From assembly GCF_013761175.1 (NCBI RefSeq), contig NZ_JACDUR010000001.1, forward strand, positions 1,364,001 to 1,428,000: a stretch of 64,000 nt of DNA, written 5' to 3'. The stretch is from Nonomuraea soli. GTDB taxonomy: Bacteria; Actinomycetota; Actinomycetes; Streptosporangiales; Streptosporangiaceae. Positions 35,556 to 42,675 of this stretch are shown here, piece after piece. Position numbers and translations under genes: made by a program. The notes under the pieces were generated by a model. That model worked only from the letters and a program-made list of their open reading frames with translations, did not search any database and was not told where the DNA came from. Position 1 is the stretch's first letter. Every line of letters starts with the position of its first letter.

Positions 35556-36551
35556 TCACCACGGCCCCGCCTCATGCCCGGCCGGCGTGTGGCGCAGTCC
35601 CCGGTAGGCGTCGTGGACGGTGATCTCTCCCGACAGCACCTGGCTGATCGTGCGGCAGATCGGCATCGGCAGGCCGTACCGATCGCCCAGCTCCACCGCG
35701 GCGGGAGCCGCGCGCACGCCCTCGGCCACCTGCACCATGCCGGCCAGGACGTCGTCGAGCTCCCGCCCGCGCCCGAGTTGCTCGCCCACGTGCCGGTTAC
35801 GGCTCTGCGGGCTGACACAGGTCGCCATGAGGTCGCCCAGGCCGGTCAGCCCGGCGAAGGTGGCCGCCCGGCCGCCCATGGCGACGCCCAGCTGGGTCAG
35901 CTCGGCCAGGCCCCTGGTGATGACGGCGGCTCGCGTGTTGTCACCCACTCCCAGGCCCTGAGCCATGCCGGCGGCGATGGCGATCACGTTCTTCAGCGCT
36001 CCGCCCAGCTCGCAGCCGATGACGTCGTCGTTGGTGTAGACGCGCAGCAGGCCGTGTTGAAAGATCTCCTGCAGGAGCTTGGCCACCACTTGATCGGGGG
36101 TTGCGACGACGGTCGCGGCGGCCTGGCCCGCGAGGATCTCCTTGGCGAGGTTCGGCCCGGTGAGCGCGGCGACGGGATGGCCGGGCAGGACCTGACCGAT
36201 CACCTCGGTCATGCGCAGCAACGAGCCGTGTTCGAGGCCCTTGGCCAGGCTGACGATCGGAATCCACGGTTCGACCCGGCCGCGCACCGATTCGAGCACT
36301 TCACGGAAGGCGTGCGACGGCACGCCGACGATCAGCACCTGAGCCCTGGCGGCTGCCAGCCCCGCGTCCCCGGTCGCCCTCAACCGTTCAGGGAGGGAGA
36401 AGCCCGGCAGGTAGACGGGATTGTGATGCCGATGGCTGATCTCCTGCGCCAGGGCCGGCTCACGAGCCCACACCACGGCCTCATGCCGTCGGGAGACGAG
36501 GGCCGCGACCGTGGTACCCCACGACCCGGCGCCCAGGACGCTGATTCTCAT
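35556..36551 (-). CDS. gpsA: glycerol-3-phosphate dehydrogenase [NAD(P)+]
   Basis: A 331-aa GpsA: N-terminal GAGSWGTTVA nucleotide site, SLAKGLEHG, TGPNLAKEILAG, the catalytic Lys region ELGGALKNVIAIAAG and RNRHVGEQLGRG. It reduces dihydroxyacetone phosphate to glycerol-3-phosphate for lipid synthesis and reoxidises NAD(P)H. The ATG at 36551 lies 6 nt after a box-promoter hexamer. It is divergent from gap with a box on each side, so the two are likely co-induced. A housekeeping gpsA probably exists elsewhere. Confidence 0.95.
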   Translation of the reverse strand: MRISVLGAGSWGTTVAALVSRRHEAVVWAREPALAQEISHRHHNPVYLPGFSLPERLRATGDAGLAAARAQVLIVGVPSHAFREVLESVRGRVEPWIPIVSLAKGLEHGSLLRMTEVIGQVLPGHPVAALTGPNLAKEILAGQAAATVVATPDQVVAKLLQEIFQHGLLRVYTNDDVIGCELGGALKNVIAIAAGMAQGLGVGDNTRAAVITRGLAELTQLGVAMGGRAATFAGLTGLGDLMATCVSPQSRNRHVGEQLGRGRELDDVLAGMVQVAEGVRAAPAAVELGDRYGLPMPICRTISQVLSGEITVHDAYRGLRHTPAGHEAGPW

Positions 36552-36557
36552 CCCTCC

Positions 36558-36600
36558 ATCGCACGTCGCGCCGACCGGCCGTACAGGGGCCGGAAGTCCC
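36558..36600 (-). promoter_or_regulatory. DevR box and -10 of gpsA
   Basis: GGGCCGGAAGTCCC (36587-36600), TGCGAT (36563-36558) after 23 bp, then the ATG at 36551 after 6 nt. Leaderless layout, although GGAGGG also abuts the ATG. Confidence 0.78.
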
Positions 36601-36608
36601 CGAGTGGC

Positions 36609-36651
36609 AGGCCGGTCGGCCCTAACCCGAAGACGGATCGCGGCGGAGCCT
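36609..36651 (+). promoter_or_regulatory. DevR box and -10 of gap
   Basis: AGGCCGGTCGGCCC (36609-36622), GAGCCT (36646-36651) after 23 bp, then the ATG at 36658 after 6 nt. The box starts 22 bp from the gpsA box. Confidence 0.76.
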
Positions 36652-36657
36652 GAGGTC

Positions 36658-37641
36658 ATGAGAATCGGAATCAACGGATTCGGCAGGATCGGCCGGGCCG
36701 TCCTGCGTCGCGCCCTCGTCACCGACCTCGAGATCGTCGCGATCAATGACATCACCGACACCGAGACGCTGGCGCATCTGCTCAAACACGACTCCACCTA
36801 CGGGACCCTCCCGCTGCCCGTCTCGGTGAGCGGGCCTGCCATCACGGTCGCCGGCCGGGAGATCGCGGTCACCGCTGAGCGTGATCCGGCGGGCATCGAC
36901 TGGCGTGGCTACGGCGTCGACCTCGTCATCGAGGCCACCGGCCGGTTCCGCACACGCGAGGACGCGGCGCGGCACCTGAAAGCGGGGGCCCGCAGGGTGC
37001 TCATCTCGGCTCCGGGCAAGAGCGTGGACGCGACCATCGTGCCCGGCGTGAACGACGCCGCCTTCGACCCGATCCGTCATGAGATCGTCTCACTGGCCTC
37101 CTGCACCACCAACTGCGTCGCCCCGATGATCAAGGTGATGCACGAGAACTTCGGGCTGGTCAAGGGCTTCATGACGACGATCCACGCCTACACCGGTGAC
37201 CAGAACCTGCTGGACGCCCCGCACAAGGATCTGCGGCGGGCCAGGAGCGCGGCGGTCAACATCGTGCCGACGACGACGGGAGCGGCGCGCATGGTCGGCC
37301 AGGTCCTGCCGGAGCTGGCCGGGCGGCTGGACGGGGTGGCGATCCGGGTGCCGGTGGAAGACGGCTCGATCACCGACCTGACCGCGGTTCTGTCACGTGA
37401 GGTGACCGCCGAGGAGGTCAACGAGGCCTTCGAGGTGGCCGCCGAGAGCAGCCTGGACGGCATCCTGCGCTTCAGCAAGGCGCCGCTGGTCTCGCGTGAC
37501 ATCGTCGGCGACCCCGCCTCCTGCGTCTTCGACTCCGCCCTGACCCAGGCCGACGGCGCTCTGGTGAAGGTGTTCGGCTGGTACGACAACGAGTGGGGGT
37601 ACGCCAACCGGCTCGTTGAGATGGCCGGGCGGATGACATGA
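36658..37641 (+). CDS. gap: glyceraldehyde-3-phosphate dehydrogenase
   Basis: A 327-aa GAPDH: N-terminal NAD site INGFGRIGRAVLRR, catalytic Cys in SLASCTTNCVAP, HAYTGDQNLLD, and NEWGYANRLVEM at the end. It is a complete type I enzyme. The start is where the box promoter predicts transcription to begin, with no SD, so a leaderless mRNA is likely. Hypoxic induction with gpsA suggests adjustment of triose-phosphate flux and NADH. Other glycolytic genes are absent, so this is probably a second, conditional gap gene. Confidence 0.96.
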   Translation: MRIGINGFGRIGRAVLRRALVTDLEIVAINDITDTETLAHLLKHDSTYGTLPLPVSVSGPAITVAGREIAVTAERDPAGIDWRGYGVDLVIEATGRFRTREDAARHLKAGARRVLISAPGKSVDATIVPGVNDAAFDPIRHEIVSLASCTTNCVAPMIKVMHENFGLVKGFMTTIHAYTGDQNLLDAPHKDLRRARSAAVNIVPTTTGAARMVGQVLPELAGRLDGVAIRVPVEDGSITDLTAVLSREVTAEEVNEAFEVAAESSLDGILRFSKAPLVSRDIVGDPASCVFDSALTQADGALVKVFGWYDNEWGYANRLVEMAGRMT

Positions 37642-37690
37642 ACATCGCCTACGAGGCACGGAGGGGGCTCAGGTTACCTTCCCGCCGCCG

Positions 37691-38266
37691 GTGCCCGCCG
37701 ACGGCGTCGCCCAGTTCGCCGGCAACGCCGCCCAGATCGGGCTGCTGGTCGTCGTTTTGGTGGCCGCATCCGCGCTGGCCTTCGACGCCCGCCGTGAGAT
37801 GGCCGTCTTCCTGCGGACCAGGGTCCGTGGAGTGGCGTCCGTCATCCTGCCCGCCTATCTCGTCACCACCGGCGCCGCCGCGGCGGGACTGGCGCTGGGC
37901 ACGCTGGCCGCCTGGTACGAAACCGCCGTCCTGCTCGGCGAGCTGCCCGCCGGGGCCGTGCTGCTGGGCCTCGGGTGCGGGGTGATCTTCCTCGCCTTCG
38001 CCGTGGCCGTCGTCGCGCTGATGGCCGCCCTGGTCCGCGGCGTCGCCGCCGCCGCGGGCTGCGCGCTGGCCCTTCTGCTGGGCCTGGCCGTCGTGGGCGG
38101 GCTCACGGGTACGGCCTGGCTGCCGGTCACGCTGGCCACTGCGACGGAGGCGCTGGTCCGTGGCGAACCGGCTGCCGGATTGCTTCCGGCGCTGCTTCTC
38201 ACGGCCGCGCTCACCGTGTTCGCCCTGATCGCCGCCGTGCGGCTGGCATCGAGGCGCGAGATCTAG
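37691..38266 (+). pseudogene. N-terminally truncated ABC-2 permease-like membrane protein
   Basis: 191 aa from GTG 37691, with about five hydrophobic segments. The order resembles the C-terminal half of ABC-2 permeases: a FPPPVPADGVAQFAGNAAQ stretch just before a helix, LAFDARREMAVFLRTRVRG, then LPAYLVTTGAAAAG. The frame is open upstream to 37637 but has no start codon before 37691 and no Shine-Dalgarno, and the family's first helix and large loop are missing. No ATPase partner is adjacent. It could instead be a real short membrane protein of unknown function; composition matches the neighbourhood. Confidence 0.5.
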
Positions 38267-38298
38267 CCCGACCACCGGCAACTCTTCAGGAGGTTCAC

Positions 38299-39027
38299 AT
38301 GAAGGCAACCGTGGGCGGTCGCTCCAGGGAACGATGGGGAGCCGCGTCCGGGCTGGTGGCGGTCGGGGCGGGCGCGACGGCCATGGTGTTCGAACGGGGA
38401 GGACTCAGCCCGTCGGCGCCTCCCGGGGAGATCGCCGAGTTCTTCACGAGAAACGGGCCGGCACAGCTCACCCAGAGTTTTCTCTTCGTCCTCGGGGCCG
38501 GGGCCCTGTTGTGGTTCGCAGGCTCCCTGCGGAGTTTCCTGGTGCGAGCGGAAGGTGACGCCGGACGGCTGTCGGCGGTGGTCTTCGGAGCGGCGATGGT
38601 CCAGATCACCGTCAACCTGGTCGCGCAGGCCTTCCAGATCGGCATGGCCGGCACGCCGGGCGGTCAGGTGTCACCCGCGCTGCTCGGTGTGGCGAACGCG
38701 CTGTTCATCCTGGCCAACCTGCCGATGGCGGTGATGCTCCTGGCCACGGCCCTGGTGTCCTGGCCTCACGGAGCCTTCCCCCGCTGGCTGGACTCGCTGG
38801 CCGTGGTGGCCGCGGCGGCGCACGCGCTGCTGGCCGGGAGCTTCGCGGTGCGCGGCGGGCCGCTGGCGCCGGACGGGTGGTTGGCGGCCTCGCTCTACCC
38901 GGCGTTCGTGGTGTGGCTGGTCCCGGCGGCGATGTTCATGGTTCACCGGGCGGGGAGGCCTCGCGGCGCCGGCGGCCCTCGACAACCGCGGCCAGAGGTC
39001 CGCGAAGCCAGGGACCAAGGTCTCTGA
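38299..39027 (+). CDS. integral membrane protein, unknown function
   Basis: A 242-aa protein with six predicted hydrophobic segments. The pattern SAPPGEIAEFFTRNGPAQL after helix 1 is common in uncharacterised actinobacterial membrane proteins (DUF4386-like). CAGGAGGTTCAC precedes the ATG. The final codons (REARDQGL) contain the DevR box of DoxX copy 2, mirroring the arrangement at 7877. Confidence 0.75.
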   Translation: MKATVGGRSRERWGAASGLVAVGAGATAMVFERGGLSPSAPPGEIAEFFTRNGPAQLTQSFLFVLGAGALLWFAGSLRSFLVRAEGDAGRLSAVVFGAAMVQITVNLVAQAFQIGMAGTPGGQVSPALLGVANALFILANLPMAVMLLATALVSWPHGAFPRWLDSLAVVAAAAHALLAGSFAVRGGPLAPDGWLAASLYPAFVVWLVPAAMFMVHRAGRPRGAGGPRQPRPEVREARDQGL

Positions 39028-39053
39028 CCGTACGACGCCGGAAGCGGTGTGCT
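39011..39053 (+). promoter_or_regulatory. DevR box and -10 for DoxX copy 2
   Basis: GGGACCAAGGTCTC (39011-39024), identical to the box of copy 1, then TGTGCT (39048-39053) after 23 bp. The leader of about 18 nt has GAGAGGAG. Confidence 0.8.
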
Positions 39054-39076
39054 GGGAGGCGAGAGAGGAGAACATC

Positions 39077-39595
39077 ATGACTACGATCCACCACAAGCCC
39101 GTCATGGACGCCGACCCGAGCGAGAACACCACCCGTCCCGTCGACTACGTCTGGGCCGCCGCCCGGATCAGCCTCGGCTGGATCTTCCTGTGGGCGTTCC
39201 TCGACAAGACCTTCGGCTGGGGTTTCGCCACTCCGGCCGAGCGCGCCTGGATCAACGGCGGCAGCCCGACGACCGGGTTCCTGAAGGGCACCGGCGAGAA
39301 CGCCCTGGGCGGCTTCTTCTCGGGTCTGGCCGGGCAGGTCTGGGTGGACTGGCTGTTCATGGCCGGTCTGCTCGGTATCGGTGCGGCGCTGATTCTGGGT
39401 GTCGGCACCCGGGTGGCGGCCGCGGCCGGTGGCCTGCTGCTCGTGCTCATGTGGGCGGCCGAGCTGCCGCTGGCCAACAACCCGTTCATGGACGACCACA
39501 TCGTCTACGCCATCGTCCTGGTCGGCCTGGCTCTGGCCAACGCCGGCGAGACGCTCGGGCTGGGCAAGTACGTGCGCCAGCCGTACCTCAAGTGA
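39077..39595 (+). CDS. DoxX-family membrane protein, copy 2
   Basis: 172 aa. From residue 24 on it equals copy 1 except Ile/Val and Thr/Ala changes near residues 114 and 120; its first 23 residues (TTIHHKPVMDADPSE...) are unrelated to copy 1. It has about four membrane helices. Its stop codon overlaps the GTG of a GAF-ANTAR gene (GTGA), whereas copy 1 ends in a terminator. Function unknown beyond the DoxX family. Confidence 0.86.
   Translation: MTTIHHKPVMDADPSENTTRPVDYVWAAARISLGWIFLWAFLDKTFGWGFATPAERAWINGGSPTTGFLKGTGENALGGFFSGLAGQVWVDWLFMAGLLGIGAALILGVGTRVAAAAGGLLLVLMWAAELPLANNPFMDDHIVYAIVLVGLALANAGETLGLGKYVRQPYLK
39146..39595 (+). repeat. 450-bp near-identical duplication, copy 2
   Basis: Aligns with 8011-8460 with five substitutions (three silent, two changing residues) and no gap. 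Confidence 0.93.
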
Positions 39596-40293
39596 AGGAG
39601 AGGCGAGCGGGCGGGAACGCCGAGGATGAGGATTGGGCGCGGATCACCCGCGTTGCCGGGGCTGGATCCGCGACCTTGTCGCTGCGTCGCGCCCTGGCCG
39701 ACTGCGTGGAGCTGGCCGGAGCCGACGGCGGTGGCCTGACCCTGGTCGGTCGCGGGGGCACCACGGTGCCCGTATGCGCCTCGGACGAGAGCAGCGACCG
39801 CTTGGGGGAGCTGCAGGCCGCGCTTGGCGAAGGGCCTGCCGTGGACGCTCTCGACAGCGGTGGTCCGGTGCTCGCGCCAGACCTCGCCTCGACGTGGGTC
39901 CGTGAACGATGGCCGCGGTTCACCGCCGAGGCCCTACGCCTCGGTCGCCGAGCAGCGTTCGGTCTGCCCATCCGGTCGGGGACGACGATCCTCGGAGTGC
40001 TTGACCTCTATCGGGAACAGCCTGGACCCATGGCGGAGCGAGCCTGCGCCGATGCCTCCACCTGTGCCGAGGCCGCGTTGGCGATCGTTGCGGGAGACGG
40101 GGGTCTGTCAGACCGCCATGCCGAGGTTCTCCAGGCCGCAGGCGTGATCTCGGTTCAGCTTGATGTCAACGTAGGAGAGGCCATGGCCCGCCTGCGCGCC
40201 TTCGCCTACCGTCGCGGGCGGTCACCGGCCGACGTCGCGAGGGATGTGCTGGAGCGGCGCCTACGCTTCACTCATCGCATGGACGACATCTGA
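39592..40293 (+). CDS. GAF-ANTAR protein
   Basis: A 233-aa protein with a GAF domain (about residues 20-160: GADGGGLTLVGRGGTTVPV, ALGEGPAVDALDSGGPVLAPDL, GVLDLYREQPG) and an ANTAR RNA-binding domain (about 175-228: VLQAAGVISVQLDVNVGEAMARLRAFAYRRG). ANTAR proteins control expression by antitermination at RNA hairpins. The GTG start overlaps the DoxX stop, so it is cotranscribed with and coupled to DoxX copy 2. It is one of three GAF-ANTAR genes of similar layout here, beside a fourth that is more divergent. Confidence 0.85.
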   Translation: MKERRAGGNAEDEDWARITRVAGAGSATLSLRRALADCVELAGADGGGLTLVGRGGTTVPVCASDESSDRLGELQAALGEGPAVDALDSGGPVLAPDLASTWVRERWPRFTAEALRLGRRAAFGLPIRSGTTILGVLDLYREQPGPMAERACADASTCAEAALAIVAGDGGLSDRHAEVLQAAGVISVQLDVNVGEAMARLRAFAYRRGRSPADVARDVLERRLRFTHRMDDI

Positions 40294-40304
40294 CGCGGTG
40301 TGCT

Positions 40305-41024
40305 TCAAGGAGAAGAGCGCCAGGCCTGTCCGCGGCTGTCGACGACCCGGGCGGCCAGGCTCTGGAGCGACTCGCCACTCGACTTCGCGCGTTCGTGCAG
40401 GAGCGAGAACGCGTCCGTCACCGGTAGATCAAGAAGCTCCGCCAGGACTCCCTTGGCCTGCTCGACCGCGATCCTCGCGTTCAGCGTCGCCTGGAGCTGG
40501 TCAGCGAGAAGCTGACGATTGCCGGCCGCGCGTTGTTGCATGACGCCGACCGTCGCCACGTCGGCGAGGGCTTGGGCGAGGGTCGCGTTGCTCGAGACCA
40601 GCCCGGTCGCCCGCTCGCTCAGCAGGTTCATCGTCCCGATGGTGTGGCCGTTCAGACGCATGGGTACGGCATGCGCGGCCGCGTAACCGGCGTCGAGCGC
40701 GGCCGGGGCGAAGTCAGGCCAGGACTCACGCTGACGGCCCAGGTCGCCGCAGAGGATCGGCTCGCCGCGGCTCAGGCACTCCGCGCCTGGGCCCTGCTCG
40801 GCCTGGAGCTGGAGCAGATCGAGCAACTCGGGCTGCTCGCTGGAGGTCGCCACCAGCCCCCGGACGCCGTCGTGACCGGCGAGCACCAGCCCGGCGGCGG
40901 AGACGTGCAGGAGATCGACGCACCGTTGGGCCACGGTGTGCAGCAGGTCCAGGACGTCGAATTCGATCACCAGCCGGTCGGCCAGCTCCACGAAGATCTG
41001 GGCAGCTCGCTCGTGCTGGGTCAT
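40305..41024 (-). CDS. GAF-ANTAR protein
   Basis: A 239-aa protein. The GAF domain (about residues 15-165) contains VSAAGLVLAGHDGVRGLVATS, GPGAECLSRGEPILCGDL and GTMNLLSERATG. The ANTAR domain (about 178-235) has the canonical EQAKGVLAELLDLPVTDAFSLL. GAGAGGAGGGG precedes the ATG at 41024. It overlaps the upstream GAF-ANTAR gene by 4 bp (ATGA). Its ANTAR is the most canonical of the set, so it is the best candidate for real RNA binding. Confidence 0.9.
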   Translation of the reverse strand: MTQHERAAQIFVELADRLVIEFDVLDLLHTVAQRCVDLLHVSAAGLVLAGHDGVRGLVATSSEQPELLDLLQLQAEQGPGAECLSRGEPILCGDLGRQRESWPDFAPAALDAGYAAAHAVPMRLNGHTIGTMNLLSERATGLVSSNATLAQALADVATVGVMQQRAAGNRQLLADQLQATLNARIAVEQAKGVLAELLDLPVTDAFSLLHERAKSSGESLQSLAARVVDSRGQAWRSSP

Positions 41025-41743
41025 CGCCCCTCCTCTCGCTGGAGATCGTCCCTGCCGTCGGCCGGGCCCAGCCGCAGGGTGCGGGCGAGTACGTCGCGCG
41101 CCACCTGGAGAAGCGGCCTGTCCGCGGCGTAGGCGTGGGCGCGCAACCGTGTCAGCGCCTCGTCGACCCCGATGCCCAGCTGCACGGAGACCATGCCTGC
41201 CGCCTGATGGACTTCCGCGCGGTTGTGGGTGAATCCGCGCTCGAACTCGTCCGACTCGAGGCTCGCCAGGGCGACCGCGAGTGCCGCGTCCGCGCACGCC
41301 AGCGCGTTGTCGAACTCCCTGTCCGAGAGTGCGCCGGCCTTCTTGCGATAGACGTCCAGCGCTCCGATACGGGCGCGGTCCGGGCCCAGGGGAAGGGCGA
41401 AGACCGCTCGCACGCCGTTCTCGAGGGCGGCGGAGGTGTAGCCCGGCCAGCGACCCGCGGCAGTGACGCTCGTCAGGTCGGGGACCAGGACGGGACCGCC
41501 CTTCCTGAGTGCATCGTGTCCTGGGCCTTCACCCAGTGCGTACTGCAGTTCCTCCAGACGCCGGCTGCTGGCGTCGGAAGAGAACAGCGGTTCCTTGTTT
41601 CCCGTGGTGCTGACGAGCATCACGCCGGCGCCGTCCACCTTGATCGTCGTCAGGCAGGCGTGGAAGACATGGCGCATGGAGACCCGCGCACGATCGTCTC
41701 GCGCGGCCCTGTGGACCGACGCCCACACCCGCTCCATGCTCAT
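41021..41743 (-). CDS. GAF-ANTAR protein
   Basis: A 240-aa protein with GAF (about residues 12-165, KVDGAGVMLVSTTGNKEPL, ALGEGPGHDALRKGGPVLVPDL, IGALDVYRKKAG) and an ANTAR-like tail (about 182-232, VHQAAGMVSVQLGIGVDEALTRLRAHAYA). ATG 41743 has GCGGAG upstream; ATG 41737 is a second possibility. It is translationally coupled to the following gene, so the two may form a sensory pair, and is divergent from the homologue at 41854. Confidence 0.87.
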   Translation of the reverse strand: MSMERVWASVHRAARDDRARVSMRHVFHACLTTIKVDGAGVMLVSTTGNKEPLFSSDASSRRLEELQYALGEGPGHDALRKGGPVLVPDLTSVTAAGRWPGYTSAALENGVRAVFALPLGPDRARIGALDVYRKKAGALSDREFDNALACADAALAVALASLESDEFERGFTHNRAEVHQAAGMVSVQLGIGVDEALTRLRAHAYAADRPLLQVARDVLARTLRLGPADGRDDLQREEGR

Positions 41744-41804
41744 CCCGGCTCCGCAGTCCGATGTTCCTCGGGGCCAATCCAAGCACGAGTCAGGTCATGG
41801 CATC

Positions 41805-41833
41805 GCTATCCGCTGATCGCACGTGTGGATAGC
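41805..41833. repeat. inverted repeat between divergent GAF-ANTAR genes
   Basis: GCTATCC (41805-41811) and GGATAGC (41827-41833) are exact inverted arms. TAGCAT (41830-41835) and, on the other strand, TAGCGA can act as -10 elements, so the repeat may simply reflect two back-to-back promoters or may be an operator. No DevR box is seen in this gap. Confidence 0.4.
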
Positions 41834-41853
41834 ATCGGGCCCAGACAGGAGCC

Positions 41854-42555
41854 ATGCCCATGCCCCTTGACCGCAGAGCGCGGCTGCGCCGTGCCGTCAT
41901 CGATCGCGCGCTGGCGGAGGGTACTCCGCTCTCTTTGCGTCACGTCGCTCTGACCTGCGCGGAGTCCATCTCCGACTCCGGAGTCGGAGTGTCCATGGCC
42001 GGCAGCTTCGGGCTCTTCGAGCTGCGCTATGCCAACGATCGTGCGACTCACCTTCTCGCGGATCTGGAGGCGGTGATCGGCGACGCACCAGGGCCGACGG
42101 TTCTGCGCGAGAGACGGCCTGTCCTGGTGCCGGACCTGTGCGCTGGTGATGCGCATGCCCGGTGGCCGGGCTTTGTGGAGCGGGCCGCGGAACTCGGCAT
42201 CCGGTCGTTGTTCGCCTTCCCGATCGGGCAAGGCGGGACGCTGACGGGCGTGCTGGAGATCAACAGGACCCGCCCGGGTGCGCTGTCGGAGCCGGAGACC
42301 GAGGACGCGCTGTTGTTCGCCGAGGTCGCCCTGGTCGTGGCGGCCCCTGAAGCAGCACGGAAGGCTCGTGCCGGCCTGCGTGAGGTCACCTGGTCGGCCC
42401 TCGTCTACCAGGCCGGAGGCATGGTCAGCGTGCAGCTGGGCATTCCGGTGACAGAGGCCCTGGCTCGTCTGCGGGCCCATGCGTTCGCCTCCGGACGGAC
42501 TCTGACGGAGGTCTCCGGAGACGTGGTGAACCGGAGGCTCCGCCTGCACGCCTGA
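41854..42555 (+). CDS. GAF-ANTAR-like protein
   Basis: A 233-aa protein with GAF (about residues 20-160, SGVGVSMAGSFGLFELRYA, IGDAPGPTVLRERRPVLVPDL, GVLEINRTRPG) and an ANTAR-like tail (LVYQAGGMVSVQLGIPVTEALARLRAHAFA). ATG 41860 has better SD spacing (AGGAG) than ATG 41854; the difference is two residues. It is a close relative of 41021-41743 in reverse orientation, so a local inverted duplication is likely. Confidence 0.85.
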   Translation: MPMPLDRRARLRRAVIDRALAEGTPLSLRHVALTCAESISDSGVGVSMAGSFGLFELRYANDRATHLLADLEAVIGDAPGPTVLRERRPVLVPDLCAGDAHARWPGFVERAAELGIRSLFAFPIGQGGTLTGVLEINRTRPGALSEPETEDALLFAEVALVVAAPEAARKARAGLREVTWSALVYQAGGMVSVQLGIPVTEALARLRAHAFASGRTLTEVSGDVVNRRLRLHA

Positions 42556-42626
42556 GGCTCTCACGGCCTGCCCCGGTCGAGGCCGGCCAGACGCCGTGAC
42601 GCGGTCTACCTTCTTCTGGGACGGAC

Positions 42627-42669
42627 GGGTCCTTCGGCCCTGGCCGGCGCACCGAGGCGTTCCGAGACT
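42627..42669 (+). promoter_or_regulatory. DevR box and -10 of ftsH
   Basis: GGGTCCTTCGGCCC (42627-42640), GAGACT (42664-42669) after 23 bp, then the ATG at 42676 after 6 nt, without SD. Leaderless. Confidence 0.8.
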
Positions 42670-42675
42670 GGCGCC

